DNA of 64,000 nt from Flavobacterium undicola (GCF_009909155.2 NZ_JAAAPM020000020.1:1-64000), one strand, 5' to 3'. Counted from the stretch's first letter, positions 9,576-19,207 are shown. Notes: generated by a model not told the origin, from the letters alone. Program-made: numbers and translations.

Positions 9576-10931
9576 TTAAAATTCAAATTCCTGCCCCATC
9601 AAAGGAATAGAGCAATTTACTCCATAACGTTCTTGGATTTTAATTCGCAATTCGTCAGCAGCAGCAGGCTCACCATGAACTAAAAATATTCTCTGGGGTT
9701 TCTTTTCTAATTCTGACAACCAATCCAGTAAATCAGCTTGATCACCATGAGCCGAAAGACCATTTATCTCTACTATTTTAGCGCGTACATTATAATAAGT
9801 ACCAAAAATTTTAATGGACTTAGCCCCCTCGATTAATTTCCTTCCTCTAGTTCCTTCTGCTTGAAAACCTACTATAATAATTGTAGTTTCAGGAATTCCG
9901 ATATAATTTTCCAAATAACTCAAAACACGACCACCAGTAATCATTCCACTTGCAGCAATTACAACCTTAGCTCCTTTATTATTTATTGCAGCTAGAGTCT
10001 CTTCATAATCTGAATTGATCACAAACATCTTACTCATTGCCTGACAATCGGCTAAACTTAATTTATGCCATTGTACATTATTAAAAAAAACTTCAAAAGC
10101 ACCAACACCCATTGGAGAATCAACGATATAGGGAATGCCAGGAATTCTTCCTTCTTTTTTTAATTCCCACAATAAATACATTATAGCCTGAGCTCTTTCA
10201 ACTGCAAAACTCGGAATAATAACAGTTCCTCCTTTTCTAAATGCCGTATTGATATAATCTTCTAATTCTAATTTAGGATCGGTATCGGGATGCAATCGGT
10301 CGCCATAGGTACTTTCTAAAAACACTAAATCAGCAACTTTAGGTTTGGTTGGAGGATACATCAACACATCATTATCTCTACCTAGATCTCCCGAAAAAAC
10401 CAGTGTTTTCCCTTCTAAAGACAAACTGATACTACAAGCCCCGATGATATGTCCAGAGGTAGTAAATACAGCTTCGATTCCTGTTTCTAAAGCAACCGTT
10501 GTTTCGGGCTGAACAGCACTAAAAAGCGGAAAGACCTTTTTTGCTTGTTCTACAGTATACAAGGGTTCAGCAATTTCATGTTTGGAACAATTCTCCTCAT
10601 TTGCTTTTTGAGCATCTTCTTCCTGAATTTTAGCACTATCTACCAAAATCAATTTAGTAATTTCAACCGTAGGACTTGTACAAAATATTTTGCCTCTAAA
10701 ACCCTGATTCACTAATCTTGGTAACCAACCACAATGATCTAAATGTCCATGTGTCAATAATACAAAATCAATTGTAGAGGCTAAAACGGGTAAATCCTCC
10801 CAATTGAGTTCCCGTAACGGTTTTATACCTTGAAATAATCCACAATCAATTAAAAGACGAATACCATTACTTTCAATTAAAGTTTTTGATCCGGTCACAG
10901 TTCCTGCAGCTCCTATAAATTTAATTTTCAT
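9576..10931 (-). CDS. MBL-fold beta-CASP ribonuclease-like metallo-hydrolase
   Basis: A 451-residue protein with the metallo-beta-lactamase zinc motif HGHLDH at 61-66, further metal ligands (SGHIIGACS and FSGDLGRD), a beta-CASP insert, and a C-terminal motif with SAHGDQADLLDWL and FLVHGEPAAADEL. This combination defines the bacterial YSH1/CPSF-like RNA metallo-hydrolases of the cytoplasm; the RNA substrate is unknown. It starts 16 bases downstream of the ATP-cone gene, so the two are probably co-transcribed. Confidence 0.88.
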   Translation of the reverse strand: MKIKFIGAAGTVTGSKTLIESNGIRLLIDCGLFQGIKPLRELNWEDLPVLASTIDFVLLTHGHLDHCGWLPRLVNQGFRGKIFCTSPTVEITKLILVDSAKIQEEDAQKANEENCSKHEIAEPLYTVEQAKKVFPLFSAVQPETTVALETGIEAVFTTSGHIIGACSISLSLEGKTLVFSGDLGRDNDVLMYPPTKPKVADLVFLESTYGDRLHPDTDPKLELEDYINTAFRKGGTVIIPSFAVERAQAIMYLLWELKKEGRIPGIPYIVDSPMGVGAFEVFFNNVQWHKLSLADCQAMSKMFVINSDYEETLAAINNKGAKVVIAASGMITGGRVLSYLENYIGIPETTIIIVGFQAEGTRGRKLIEGAKSIKIFGTYYNVRAKIVEINGLSAHGDQADLLDWLSELEKKPQRIFLVHGEPAAADELRIKIQERYGVNCSIPLMGQEFEF

Positions 10932-10947
10932 AAAGTTCTCTCTTAAA

Positions 10948-11778
10948 TTAATAACACTTACACAATTCAGACACTTCTTTTAAAACGTTTTTAATTCTAT
11001 TTGGACTAATCCCAATTTCTTTTAAATCTAACCCATTACCCAACAACTCTTTAACCAAAATAACATCTAACAATAATAGTTTTTCTTTTTCAGCCTTAGT
11101 TAAAGTTGTCAAACAAGTTACAGGATACAAACAATCATGATTATTTCTTGATTTCAAACTTCTCTTTTCCGGGTAATCCCAACTTAACAAATTAATCCCT
11201 GAACATTCTGCAAAAGCTATTGCATCAGCGGTAAATCGAGTATTAGTTACAATCCAACAATTAGCTATTCTTTCTTTATTTGAAAAAAGCATATATTCAT
11301 TAGCGTGCAAATCATTGAATCTGGAAAAAACATACAGAGGAACTTTCACATCGGAAGCAGCCTCTCTCCCGCCATGAAACTTACATTCCACCATAGAAAT
11401 CACATTGTTTTTTTTTATCAAAATATCCACTTCATGCATCACACAATTACCTTGCAAGATGACATTAGTCTTAGTCTCATACCTTTCAGCTTCAAAAAGT
11501 CTGGCAATATATTTTTCAAAATAAAACCCTTCGGGACCTAACATTTCGATAGCTGCTCTAAGATTGTAACGGGCAGCATTAGAATTAGTATGTTTTTTCA
11601 ATAAGGAAAAAGCTTTCTTGTAGATGTTTTTAGTCGAAATCCCCTCATAAATTCCGTCGGTAATTTCTTTCATAATAGATTCGGCCGTAAATGCATCAGC
11701 TCCAGATTTTAAAAGGGATTTAGTAAGTTTCTCTGGATTAAAATTAACAACTGCACCAGAATGTTTTACAATTTTCAT
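10948..11778 (-). CDS. ATP-cone domain fused to PD-(D/E)xK nuclease-like domain
   Basis: The 276-residue protein begins with an ATP-cone (about 1-90; MKIVKHSGAVVNFNPEKL is typical), the nucleotide-sensing module known from NrdR and ribonucleotide reductases. It then carries a restriction-endonuclease-like fold: E116/D118 in HEVDI and E131-C132-K133 in VECKFHGG match a PD-(D/E)xK site. No zinc ribbon is present, so it is not NrdR. The beta-CASP hydrolase gene follows within 16 bases, pairing two nucleic-acid enzymes. A nucleotide-gated nuclease is a reasonable inference, but the substrate and role are unknown. Confidence 0.8.
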   Translation of the reverse strand: MKIVKHSGAVVNFNPEKLTKSLLKSGADAFTAESIMKEITDGIYEGISTKNIYKKAFSLLKKHTNSNAARYNLRAAIEMLGPEGFYFEKYIARLFEAERYETKTNVILQGNCVMHEVDILIKKNNVISMVECKFHGGREAASDVKVPLYVFSRFNDLHANEYMLFSNKERIANCWIVTNTRFTADAIAFAECSGINLLSWDYPEKRSLKSRNNHDCLYPVTCLTTLTKAEKEKLLLLDVILVKELLGNGLDLKEIGISPNRIKNVLKEVSELCKCY

Positions 11779-11836
11779 ATCGCTTTAATTACTAATTATC
11801 ATCTGTAATAACTTACTTAAAGTTACACAAAAAATA

Positions 11837-12268
11837 TCAGGAATGCCGCTTTTGAAAATAAAATGCTGGAATAAAAAGCAAAACAAAAATAGGTTGGATC
11901 AAAAATCTTCGAACATAAAACAGTAAAAAATTATTATCAGAACCATAATAATTTATGACTAAAAAAAATAAAATCAACAAAACGAAAAAAGCAACGAGAT
12001 AGAGAAAAAAGGAAAATTGAATCATCATATAATCTTTGAAAATTACATAAATTAATCCCAAAGAAATGATCATATTCAACCCATATCGAAACAACAAATT
12101 CAAAATCAGTCGGAAAACATCAAATTCAGGCAGTGGCATTTGATTAAAATCACCTTTAAAATAGTCCAGAAAAGGATCATAAAACAAAACATTCTCGTAA
12201 TAGCGAACTAAAACAAGGCAAAAAACTAGACCTAAAGCAAATACCAGTTTAAGAATTTTATTTAGCAT
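11837..12268 (-). CDS. Exosortase F system-associated membrane protein
   Basis: A 143-residue, very hydrophobic protein with about four membrane segments. It contains RYYENVLFYDPFLDYFKGD near the N-terminus, as in the small family that accompanies XrtF in Flavobacteriia. Its start lies inside the last codons of xrtF (11-base overlap), indicating translational coupling. Its biochemical role is not known. No sorting-signal substrate protein was recognised in this window. Confidence 0.75.
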   Translation of the reverse strand: MLNKILKLVFALGLVFCLVLVRYYENVLFYDPFLDYFKGDFNQMPLPEFDVFRLILNLLFRYGLNMIISLGLIYVIFKDYMMIQFSFFLYLVAFFVLLILFFLVINYYGSDNNFLLFYVRRFLIQPIFVLLFIPAFYFQKRHS

Positions 12269-12794
12269 ACAACGAATATTTGTTAACCCAAACTATCCAT
12301 AAAATAAATACCACACCATATATAAACAACGGAAAAACAACCTCATGCAATACCGATCCTTGTTCCGGAAACCAATATAAAGCCATACACAACAAGCCAA
12401 TACGTATTACATTTAAAATGTAAACAATAAAGCTACCCCAAAATATAAAAAACAATGTTGATTTCAATTTACCCGAAAAAGAAACCACAAATGAAATAAA
12501 CAAAATAATAACACTAATAGCATTACAACCTTCAATCATTCGGGCAATGTATCTACTTTTATAAAACAGCATCATGTAAGAAACTCCAGAAACCTCTTTG
12601 GTAAAAAAATCAATATTGAATAAGCTAAAAAGCTGCTCGGTATTTTTAGCTACAAACTTAGTTAAGGAATCAACCGAATTATCGTCAAAACGCGATAAAT
12701 ATCCTTGATAAATTAAACTCAAAACTAAATAAGTCAGGAAAAATTTAGCCAGGAAAATCAAAAAAGGGCGATATAGAATAAGATATTTTTTCAA
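12258..12794 (-). CDS. xrtF: Exosortase family protein XrtF
   Basis: A 178-residue polytopic membrane protease/transpeptidase-like protein. The three expected exosortase residues are present: Cys90 in IEGCNAISV, Arg131 in LNVIRIGLL and His150 in VLHEVVFP. Exosortases recognise C-terminal sorting tags of exported proteins at the inner membrane. The short length and the partner gene directly downstream identify the flavobacterial F type. The start is the ATG giving MKKYLILYRP. Confidence 0.85.
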   Translation of the reverse strand: MKKYLILYRPFLIFLAKFFLTYLVLSLIYQGYLSRFDDNSVDSLTKFVAKNTEQLFSLFNIDFFTKEVSGVSYMMLFYKSRYIARMIEGCNAISVIILFISFVVSFSGKLKSTLFFIFWGSFIVYILNVIRIGLLCMALYWFPEQGSVLHEVVFPLFIYGVVFILWIVWVNKYSLYAK

Positions 12795-12886
12795 ATTTTG
12801 ATTTTTTCAAATTTATACAAATTTTGTCAATCATTTTCATCAAAACTAAATTAACATTTGTAATACAATACTGCAACAAATTTTAC

Positions 12887-12894
12887 TATATTTG
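12887..12894 (+). promoter_or_regulatory. -7 box of the TonB-domain gene
   Basis: TATATTTG matches TAnnTTTG, 21 bases before the chosen ATG at 12916. The nearest upstream TTG is 26 bases away, longer than usual. The box overlaps an alternative TTG start, which helps to exclude that start. Confidence 0.4.
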
Positions 12895-12915
12895 AAAAAT
12901 ATTATACTAAAAAAA

Positions 12916-13920
12916 ATGAAAACCAAACTATTAACCACAGCTTTATTATTAGCTACAACAGCTTTATTTGCACAAGAAAACAAAGTATTTTATTTAGATT
13001 CATTGCACAACATTACAAGTGAAAAAAAAATCTTCTATACTAGAGTTGTAGAAGATTACAACACTAAAAAAGTTTTATATGTTGTGACTGATTATTATCA
13101 TCCATCAGGTAAAATAAACATGAGTGCTACTTCCAAAAACAAAGACGTTTTACGATTAGAAGGGACTCGTATTGATTATTACGAAAACGGGAACAAAAAA
13201 CAAGAATCAAACTATGTCGACAATCAATTAAGTGGAAAACAAATTTCGTGGTACGAAAACAATGTAAAAAAGTCTGAAAAAGAGATGGTATGGGACGCCA
13301 AAAATAAAACTACCGAAACAAATGTGATTGCATTTTGGAATTCCGAAGGAAAACAAACAGTAATAGACGGTAACGGACAAGTTGAAGAAACTGATGATGA
13401 AATCTATGAAAAAGGAGAAATTAAAAACGCAAAAAAAGAAGGAATTTGGGAAGGAAAACACCTTAAAGAAAAATATAGTTTTACAGAGATTTATAAAAAC
13501 GGAGTATTTGTTTCAGGTATTAGCGCCGATGAAAACAACAATAAATATCCATACAAAGAACTAATTGAAAAAGCTAATCCTTCAAAAGGAATGGATGATT
13601 TTTACCGACATATAGGCCGAAATTACAGAACACCCAATGTACAAGGACTTAGAGGAAAAATATACTTAACTTTTGTGGTAGACAAAGATGGAAGTCTTAC
13701 CAATTTTAGAGTACTGAGAGATCTTGGCTACGGTACAGGTCAAGAAGGTATTAAAGCCGTAAGCAGTTATGGCAAATGGACACCCGGAAAGATGAGAGGA
13801 GTTCCTGTCAAAGTATTGTATTCTATACCAATATCCATACAAACAGCAGAAGTAAACAATCAAACACAACCATTTCAAACAGGAGCAAATACTATAAAAA
13901 ACACAAATCCAAATTGGTAA
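12916..13920 (+). CDS. Secreted MORN-variant/TonB C-terminal domain protein
   Basis: A 334-residue protein with a signal peptide (MKTKLLTTALLLATTALFAQ). It has a region of antitoxin/MORN-like repeats (about 50-200; YYENGNKKQESNYVDNQLSG is typical) and a C-terminal TonB-like domain (GKIYLTFVVDKDGSLTNFRV, then a WTPGKMRGVPVKVLY stretch). Such proteins are exported to the periplasm; unlike classical TonB there is no N-terminal membrane anchor or Pro-rich spacer, so an energy-transducing role is doubtful. The longer TTG start at 12892 is rejected because it overlaps the -7 box. It ends about 110 bases before rpsO. Confidence 0.7.
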   Translation: MKTKLLTTALLLATTALFAQENKVFYLDSLHNITSEKKIFYTRVVEDYNTKKVLYVVTDYYHPSGKINMSATSKNKDVLRLEGTRIDYYENGNKKQESNYVDNQLSGKQISWYENNVKKSEKEMVWDAKNKTTETNVIAFWNSEGKQTVIDGNGQVEETDDEIYEKGEIKNAKKEGIWEGKHLKEKYSFTEIYKNGVFVSGISADENNNKYPYKELIEKANPSKGMDDFYRHIGRNYRTPNVQGLRGKIYLTFVVDKDGSLTNFRVLRDLGYGTGQEGIKAVSSYGKWTPGKMRGVPVKVLYSIPISIQTAEVNNQTQPFQTGANTIKNTNPNW

Positions 13921-13943
13921 CCACTCAAAATAATTGATTTCTA

Positions 13944-13973
13944 TTGTCAATTCAAAATAATGTATTACTTTTG
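13944..13973 (+). promoter_or_regulatory. Canonical promoter of rpsO
   Basis: TTG at 13944-13946 and TACTTTTG at 13966-13973, with a 19-base spacer, match the Bacteroidota housekeeping consensus very well. The leader to the rpsO ATG at 14031 is about 50 bases. Confidence 0.7.
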
Positions 13974-14030
13974 CTGCCGTCTTACAATAACTGTTTGACA
14001 TACATAAAAATCATTTAAAAAAATATTAGC

Positions 14031-14300
14031 ATGTATTTAACTAAAGAAGGAAAAGCGGAAATTTTCGCTCAACACGGAGGAAAAGCAGAAAACACTGGAT
14101 CTGCAGAAGGACAAATCGCTTTGTTCTCATTCAGAATCAACCACTTGACTGAACACTTGAAAAAAAATCGTCACGATTACAACACAGAGCGTTCACTTGT
14201 GAAATTAGTAGGTAAAAGAAGATCTTTACTTGACTACTTGAAAAAGACCGAAATCAACAGATATCGTGAAATTATCAAAGTATTGGGTATCAGAAAATAG
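14031..14300 (+). CDS. rpsO: 30S ribosomal protein S15
   Basis: The 89-residue S15 is complete, with the 16S-rRNA-binding helices (GSAEGQIALFSFRINHLTEH and HDYNTERSLVKLVGKRR) and the C-terminal LLDYLKKTEINRYREII. It begins MYLTKEGKAE, the usual flavobacterial start. It precedes pnp, the ancient rpsO-pnp arrangement, but a strong terminator lies between them. Confidence 0.98.
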   Translation: MYLTKEGKAEIFAQHGGKAENTGSAEGQIALFSFRINHLTEHLKKNRHDYNTERSLVKLVGKRRSLLDYLKKTEINRYREIIKVLGIRK

Positions 14301-14307
14301 TCAATAT

Positions 14308-14337
14308 AAAAAAGAGGTGCGCAAGTACCTCTTTTTT
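14308..14337 (+). terminator. Intrinsic terminator after rpsO
   Basis: AAAAAAGAGGT (14308-14318) pairs perfectly with ACCTCTTTTTT (14327-14337) around an 8-base loop, 7 bases after the stop codon. Confidence 0.9.
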
Positions 14338-14501
14338 AATTTTAGATTGAAAAATTTAAAAATTAAAATTTCTTTTAGTTTTTAAACTTTCAATCTTTAT
14401 CATTTAAATAAAAAAGTTTGGTTTTTCATTGGGTTTTAGGCATTAACTACGCAACAACAACACACAACTAACTCCCATGTTTAACTTATATAATTAAATT
14501 T

Positions 14502-16637
14502 ATGATTCCACAATTATTTGTAGAAAGTATCGATTTAAGTGATGGCAGAAGCATCACAATCGAGACAGGACGTTTAGCTAAACAAGCTGATGGTTCTGTA
14601 GTAGTAAGAATTGGAAAAACTGTAATTTTAGGTACAGTGGTTTCCGCAAGAAAAGCAAGTCCAGGTATCGACTTTTTACCGTTAACGGTAGATTATCGTG
14701 AAAAATTTGCTGCAGCAGGTCGTTTTCCTGGAGGTTTCTTTAAAAGAGAAGCACGTCCAAGCGACAACGAAGTGTTAACAATGCGTTTAGTTGACCGTGT
14801 TTTACGTCCGCTTTTCCCAGATGATTATCATGCTGAAGTTCAGGTAATGATTCAATTAATGTCTTATGACGAAGACGTAATGCCAGATGCATTAGCAGGT
14901 TTAGCAGCATCAGCAGCTTTAGCTTTGTCTGATATTCCTTTTGAAACATTAATCTCTGAAGCTAGAGTTGGTCGTGTTGACGGAAAATTCATCATCAATC
15001 CAAGTCGTGCACAATTAGCATTATCAGATATTGATATGATGATTGGAGCTTCTATGGATTCTATCGCAATGGTAGAGGGTGAAATGAAAGAGATTTCAGA
15101 AGCAGAAATGCTTGAAGCAATTAAATTTGCTCACGAACATATCAAAAATCAAATTGCTGCTCAACTTCGTTTGCAAGCTGCTTTTGGAAAAAAAGAAGTT
15201 CGCACTTACGAAGGAGAAAAAGAAGATGAAGCTATTTACGCTAAAGTAAAAGCAGCAGCTTATGATAAAATTTATGCTATTGCAAGTAAAGGTTCTTCTA
15301 AACAAGAACGTACTGCTGCATTTGCAGAAGTAAAAGAAGAAGTAAAAGCCTTATTTACAGAAGAAGAATTGGCAGAAAATGGCGATTTAGTTTCTAAATA
15401 CTTTTACAAAACAAACAAAGAAGCGGTTCGTAACGTAACCCTAGATTTAGGAACACGTTTAGACGGAAGAAAAACTACTGAAATCAGACCTATCTGGTGT
15501 GAAGTAGATTACTTACCATCGGTACACGGATCTGCATTATTTACACGTGGAGAAACTCAAGCTTTGGCAACTGCAACTTTAGGAACATCTAGAGAAGCTA
15601 ACCAAATTGACTCTCCATCTGAACAAGGAGAAGAAAAATTCTACTTACATTACAACTTCCCTCCTTTCTCAACTGGTGAAGCACGTCCATTAAGAGGAAC
15701 TTCAAGAAGAGAAGTAGGTCACGGAAACTTAGCTCAAAGAGCTTTGAAAAACATGATTCCTGCTGATTGTCCTTATACTATTCGTGTAGTATCTGAAGTA
15801 TTAGAATCAAACGGTTCATCTTCTATGGCAACAGTTTGTGCTGGAACATTATCATTAATGGATGCTGGTATTCAAATGATTCGTCCAGTTTCTGGAATTG
15901 CAATGGGATTGATTACTGACGGAGAGCGTTTTGCTGTATTGTCTGATATTTTAGGTGACGAAGATCACTTAGGAGATATGGATTTCAAGGTAACGGGAAC
16001 TTCTGAAGGAATTACAGCTTGTCAAATGGACATCAAAATTGACGGATTGAAATACGAAATTATGGAAGCGGCATTAGCACAAGCTCGTGACGGTCGTTTG
16101 CATATCCTTGGAAAATTAATCGAAACTTTAGCAGCTCCAAAAGCAGATGTTAAGACGTATGCTCCTAAAATTATCACCAGAACTATTCCTGGAAACTTTA
16201 TTGGAGCCTTAATTGGACCTGGTGGAAAAGTAATTCAGGAATTACAAAAAGCTACTGGAACAACTATCGTAATCAACGAAGTAGACGAACAAGGAGTTAT
16301 CGAAATCTTAGGAACAGATCCTGCTGGAATTGAAGCAGTATTGGCTAAAATTAAGTCAATCACTTTCAAACCACAAATGGGAGAAGCTTATGAAGTAAAA
16401 GTAATTAAAATGCTAGATTTTGGTGCAGTAGTAGAATATGCTGAAGCACCAGGAAACGAAGTTTTATTACACGTATCTGAGTTAGCTTGGGAACGTACTG
16501 AAAACGTAACTGATGTAGTGAATATGGGCGATGTATTCCAAGTGAAATACTTAGGAGTTGACCCTAAAACTAAAAAAGAGAAAGTGTCAAGAAAAGCACT
16601 TATCGCACGCCCTCCACGCGAGGCTAAACAAGAGTAA
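14502..16637 (+). CDS. pnp: Polyribonucleotide nucleotidyltransferase (PNPase)
   Basis: The 711-residue phosphorolytic 3'-5' exoribonuclease has two RNase PH domains. The second includes [19 protein letters not shown] and [14 protein letters not shown]. They are followed by a KH domain ([19 protein letters not shown]) and an S1 domain (near 625-695). PNPase degrades mRNA as a trimer, often with RNase E-type partners. ATG at 14502 gives [12 protein letters not shown], as in relatives. The 164-base leader after the rpsO terminator contains no recognised regulatory hairpin. Confidence 0.97.
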   Translation: MIPQLFVESIDLSDGRSITIETGRLAKQADGSVVVRIGKTVILGTVVSARKASPGIDFLPLTVDYREKFAAAGRFPGGFFKREARPSDNEVLTMRLVDRVLRPLFPDDYHAEVQVMIQLMSYDEDVMPDALAGLAASAALALSDIPFETLISEARVGRVDGKFIINPSRAQLALSDIDMMIGASMDSIAMVEGEMKEISEAEMLEAIKFAHEHIKNQIAAQLRLQAAFGKKEVRTYEGEKEDEAIYAKVKAAAYDKIYAIASKGSSKQERTAAFAEVKEEVKALFTEEELAENGDLVSKYFYKTNKEAVRNVTLDLGTRLDGRKTTEIRPIWCEVDYLPSVHGSALFTRGETQALATATLGTSREANQIDSPSEQGEEKFYLHYNFPPFSTGEARPLRGTSRREVGHGNLAQRALKNMIPADCPYTIRVVSEVLESNGSSSMATVCAGTLSLMDAGIQMIRPVSGIAMGLITDGERFAVLSDILGDEDHLGDMDFKVTGTSEGITACQMDIKIDGLKYEIMEAALAQARDGRLHILGKLIETLAAPKADVKTYAPKIITRTIPGNFIGALIGPGGKVIQELQKATGTTIVINEVDEQGVIEILGTDPAGIEAVLAKIKSITFKPQMGEAYEVKVIKMLDFGAVVEYAEAPGNEVLLHVSELAWERTENVTDVVNMGDVFQVKYLGVDPKTKKEKVSRKALIARPPREAKQE

Positions 16638-16667
16638 TCAGATCTTAGTTTACTGAAGGTTTATTAT

Positions 16668-16707
16668 AAAAAATCCTATCTCGTTTTTAGAACGAGATGG
16701 GATTTTT
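16668..16707 (+). terminator. Intrinsic terminator after pnp
   Basis: AATCCTATCTCGTT pairs with AACGAGATGGGATT (one T-G wobble) and is followed by TTTTTG. It can also serve the convergent gene ending at 16741. Confidence 0.85.
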
Positions 16708-16740
16708 GTTTTATTTCAATTTCTAAATTAGAACCAGAAA

Positions 16741-17247
16741 TTATTCTTTATCAATATAGGTTTTATTTCCGTTTTTGTTAATGTAATACTTCCCTCCTTT
16801 TGGACCAGTATATACCTTTTTCCCGTTATAAGTTCCTGAAACCTTATCTTTTGCTGCCGTAGCTTTTTCTTTAACTGATGTAGCTTTCTCTTTTGTCACT
16901 GTGGTTTTCTCTTTCGTTGCAGTAGCTTTTTCTTTAGCTGTTTTCGCTTTTTCAGCAGCCATAGTAGTTGCCGCTTCTTTCTTGGCTTTCACCTCTTTTT
17001 TAACATCGCTAGTTACATCCTTTTTTTTCTTTTCAGCAGCTTCTTTTTTGGTCTTAGCTGCTTCGGTTAGTTTCTTTTTCTTATCTGCAGCAGTTGCTAC
17101 TTTTTCTTTAGCTTCTTGATCGACTTTTTTCTTTTCGATAGCTACTTTTTCCTTTTTCTCTTTTAAAACTTTACTACCAGCAGCATCTTGAGCATAAAAT
17201 GAACTAGAGCAAACCAAAAGGAAACAAAATAAAATCACATTTTTCAT
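16741..17247 (-). CDS. Secreted Lys/Ala-rich repeat protein with basic adaptor-like tail
   Basis: A 168-residue protein with a signal peptide (MKNVILFCFLLVCSSSFYAQ), then about 110 residues made almost only of Lys, Ala, Glu and Thr, including an imperfect KEKATxxKEKxT heptad-like repeat (about 90-130). The C-terminal module GKKVYTGPKGGKYYINKNG resembles the PBCV-specific basic adaptor domain found in many secreted bacterial proteins. The central part is predicted to be a charged helix or disordered rod. Function is unknown. It is convergent with pnp and divergent from rpoD. Confidence 0.7.
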   Translation of the reverse strand: MKNVILFCFLLVCSSSFYAQDAAGSKVLKEKKEKVAIEKKKVDQEAKEKVATAADKKKKLTEAAKTKKEAAEKKKKDVTSDVKKEVKAKKEAATTMAAEKAKTAKEKATATKEKTTVTKEKATSVKEKATAAKDKVSGTYNGKKVYTGPKGGKYYINKNGNKTYIDKE

Positions 17248-17485
17248 GATACTATAATTTTAAGATTAGATAATAAATTTACTCAACTTTAAAACACAAA
17301 ACACAGTCTTTACAAAAAATTAACAAGTAATAAGAACAGAAGTTAAACTACTATAACTGAACAACAAAACACCAAATTAAAAACCCAATATTGAAATTAA
17401 ATAAATTATTTCCAAAATATTGTAACTTTTTCAAATCTCATACGTATAACCAATTGTACACTTTAAAAATTGGGACAACAAAATC

Positions 17486-18349
17486 ATGAGACAACTTAAA
17501 ATCACCAAGCAGGTTACCAATCGTGAAACTGCTTCATTAGACAAATATTTACAAGAAATTGGAAAAGTTGACCTTATCACTGCTGACGAAGAAGTAGAAT
17601 TAGCACAACGCATCAAAGCTGGAGATCAAAGAGCTCTTGAGAAATTGACAAAAGCCAATTTACGTTTCGTTGTTTCGGTAGCAAAACAATACCAAAATCA
17701 AGGATTAACACTTCCTGATTTAATTAACGAAGGAAACTTAGGTTTGATTAAAGCTGCACAACGTTTTGATGAAACTCGTGGTTTCAAATTCATCTCTTAC
17801 GCTGTATGGTGGATTCGTCAATCTATTTTACAAGCTTTAGCTGAACAATCTCGTATTGTACGTTTGCCTTTAAACAAAATTGGTTCTATCAATAAAATCA
17901 ACAAAATGTATGCTTTATTAGAACAATCTAATGAGCGTCCACCATCTGCTGAGGAAATTGCAAAAGAACTAGACATGACTGTAAATGACGTAAAAGAGTC
18001 TATGAAAAACTCTGGTCGTCACTTATCCATGGATGCTCCTCTTGTTGAAGGAGAAGATTCTAACCTTTATGACGTTTTACGTTCTGGTGAGTCTCCAAAT
18101 CCTGACAGAGAATTAATCCACGAATCGTTACGTACTGAAATCGAACGTTCATTAGAAACATTAACTCCACGTGAGGCTGATGTAGTTCGTTTGTATTTTG
18201 GTCTTGGTGATCAACACCCAATGACTCTAGAAGAAATTGGAGAAACTTTTGACTTAACTCGTGAACGCGTGCGCCAAATTAAAGAAAAAGCCATCCGCAG
18301 ATTAAAACATACTTCTAGAAGTAAAATCTTAAAAACATATTTAGGTTAA
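17486..18349 (+). CDS. rpoD: Primary sigma factor RpoD/SigA
   Basis: A 287-residue sigma-70 protein, the short form typical of the Bacteroidota housekeeping sigma factor, which recognises TTG/TAnnTTTG promoters. Visible are region 1.2 ([20 protein letters not shown]), region 2 ([19 protein letters not shown] and [14 protein letters not shown]), region 3, and region 4 with [27 protein letters not shown]. There is no large region 1.1. The start [14 protein letters not shown] is conserved in relatives. I saw no clear own promoter in the 238 bases upstream. Confidence 0.96.
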   Translation: MRQLKITKQVTNRETASLDKYLQEIGKVDLITADEEVELAQRIKAGDQRALEKLTKANLRFVVSVAKQYQNQGLTLPDLINEGNLGLIKAAQRFDETRGFKFISYAVWWIRQSILQALAEQSRIVRLPLNKIGSINKINKMYALLEQSNERPPSAEEIAKELDMTVNDVKESMKNSGRHLSMDAPLVEGEDSNLYDVLRSGESPNPDRELIHESLRTEIERSLETLTPREADVVRLYFGLGDQHPMTLEEIGETFDLTRERVRQIKEKAIRRLKHTSRSKILKTYLG

Positions 18350-18367
18350 TCCTCGCATTAATCTCTT

Positions 18368-18394
18368 AAAACTCCAGCTCAAAACTGGAGTTTT
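18368..18394 (+). terminator. Intrinsic terminator after rpoD
   Basis: AAAACTCCAG (18368-18377) and CTGGAGTTTT (18385-18394) form a 10-bp stem with a 7-base loop followed by a T-run. Confidence 0.88.
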
Positions 18395-18469
18395 TTTATT
18401 TAATCAATTCCTATTACAAACCACAGCAGTTGATTAATCAAAAAACGAATGAAAAAACATTTGATTTTG

Positions 18470-18477
18470 TACCTTTG
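18470..18477 (+). promoter_or_regulatory. -7 box of rpe
   Basis: TACCTTTG matches TAnnTTTG, 29 bases before the rpe ATG. No well-spaced TTG was found upstream. Confidence 0.45.
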
Positions 18478-18506
18478 CAAAAAATTCAACACACAACACA
18501 ACCATA

Positions 18507-19169
18507 ATGAAAAACACACTTATTGCTCCATCAGTATTAGCTGCTGATTTTGCTAATCTGGAACGCGACATCAAAATGATTAATACTAGTGAAGCAGACT
18601 GGTTTCACATCGACATCATGGACGGTGTTTTTGTTCCTAATATTTCTTTCGGAATGCCAGTTTTAGAAGCCATCAAAAGACATGCTACAAAAACTATCGA
18701 CGTACATTTGATGATTGTTGATCCAGATAGATATATTTCTACTTTCAAAAAATTAGGTGCTAATGTACTTACAGTTCACCTTGAAGCATGTACTCACTTA
18801 CACAGAACCCTACAAGCCATCAAAGCAGAAGGGATGAAAGCGGGTGTAGCTTTAAATCCACATACTAATGTTGATTTACTGGAAGACGTTATCAACGATA
18901 TAGACTTAGTTTGTATCATGAGTGTGAATCCTGGTTTTGGAGGACAATCTTTCATTGAAAACACCTACGATAAAATCAGAAAACTAAAAGCTTTAATCAA
19001 CAAAAAAGGAGCTTCAACCATTATCGAAATTGACGGTGGAGTAACCAATAAAAATGCTGCTCAATTAGTAGAAGCCGGAGCTGACGTTCTGGTAGCTGGA
19101 AGCTATGTTTTTAGCGCTGCCGACCCAATTGCTACAGTCGCTGATTTGAAAAAAATCACTTCATTATAA
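18507..19169 (+). CDS. rpe: Ribulose-phosphate 3-epimerase
   Basis: The 220-residue TIM-barrel enzyme interconverts ribulose 5-phosphate and xylulose 5-phosphate in the pentose phosphate pathway. Signature stretches are present: IAPSVLAADFANLE, WFHIDIMDGVFVPNISFG with the metal-binding His and catalytic Asp, SVNPGFGGQSF, and EIDGGVTNKNA with the second catalytic Asp. It is the last core gene before the fructan region and has its own promoter half-site and terminator. Confidence 0.97.
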   Translation: MKNTLIAPSVLAADFANLERDIKMINTSEADWFHIDIMDGVFVPNISFGMPVLEAIKRHATKTIDVHLMIVDPDRYISTFKKLGANVLTVHLEACTHLHRTLQAIKAEGMKAGVALNPHTNVDLLEDVINDIDLVCIMSVNPGFGGQSFIENTYDKIRKLKALINKKGASTIIEIDGGVTNKNAAQLVEAGADVLVAGSYVFSAADPIATVADLKKITSL

Positions 19170-19174
19170 AAAGT

Positions 19175-19207
19175 AAAAAAGTCCCAAAATTTTTTGGGAC
19201 TTTTTTT
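19175..19207 (+). terminator. Intrinsic terminator after rpe
   Basis: A 15-bp stem made from AAAAAAGTCCCAAAA and its complement has a 2-base TT centre and a T-run. A decayed copy, with about 100 bases of flanking sequence, is present at 34897-34930. Confidence 0.88.

Noticed and set aside
10948..11778. Possible NrdR repressor because of the ATP-cone
   Set aside because: There is no N-terminal zinc ribbon, and a nuclease-like domain follows the cone.
12916..13920. Classical TonB energy transducer
   Set aside because: It has a cleavable signal peptide and repeats instead of a membrane anchor and Pro-rich spacer.
16901..17119. Hydrophobic frame opposite the Lys/Ala-rich gene
   Set aside because: The Phe/Val/Ala-rich product is simply the antisense of the Lys/Ala/Glu repeats.
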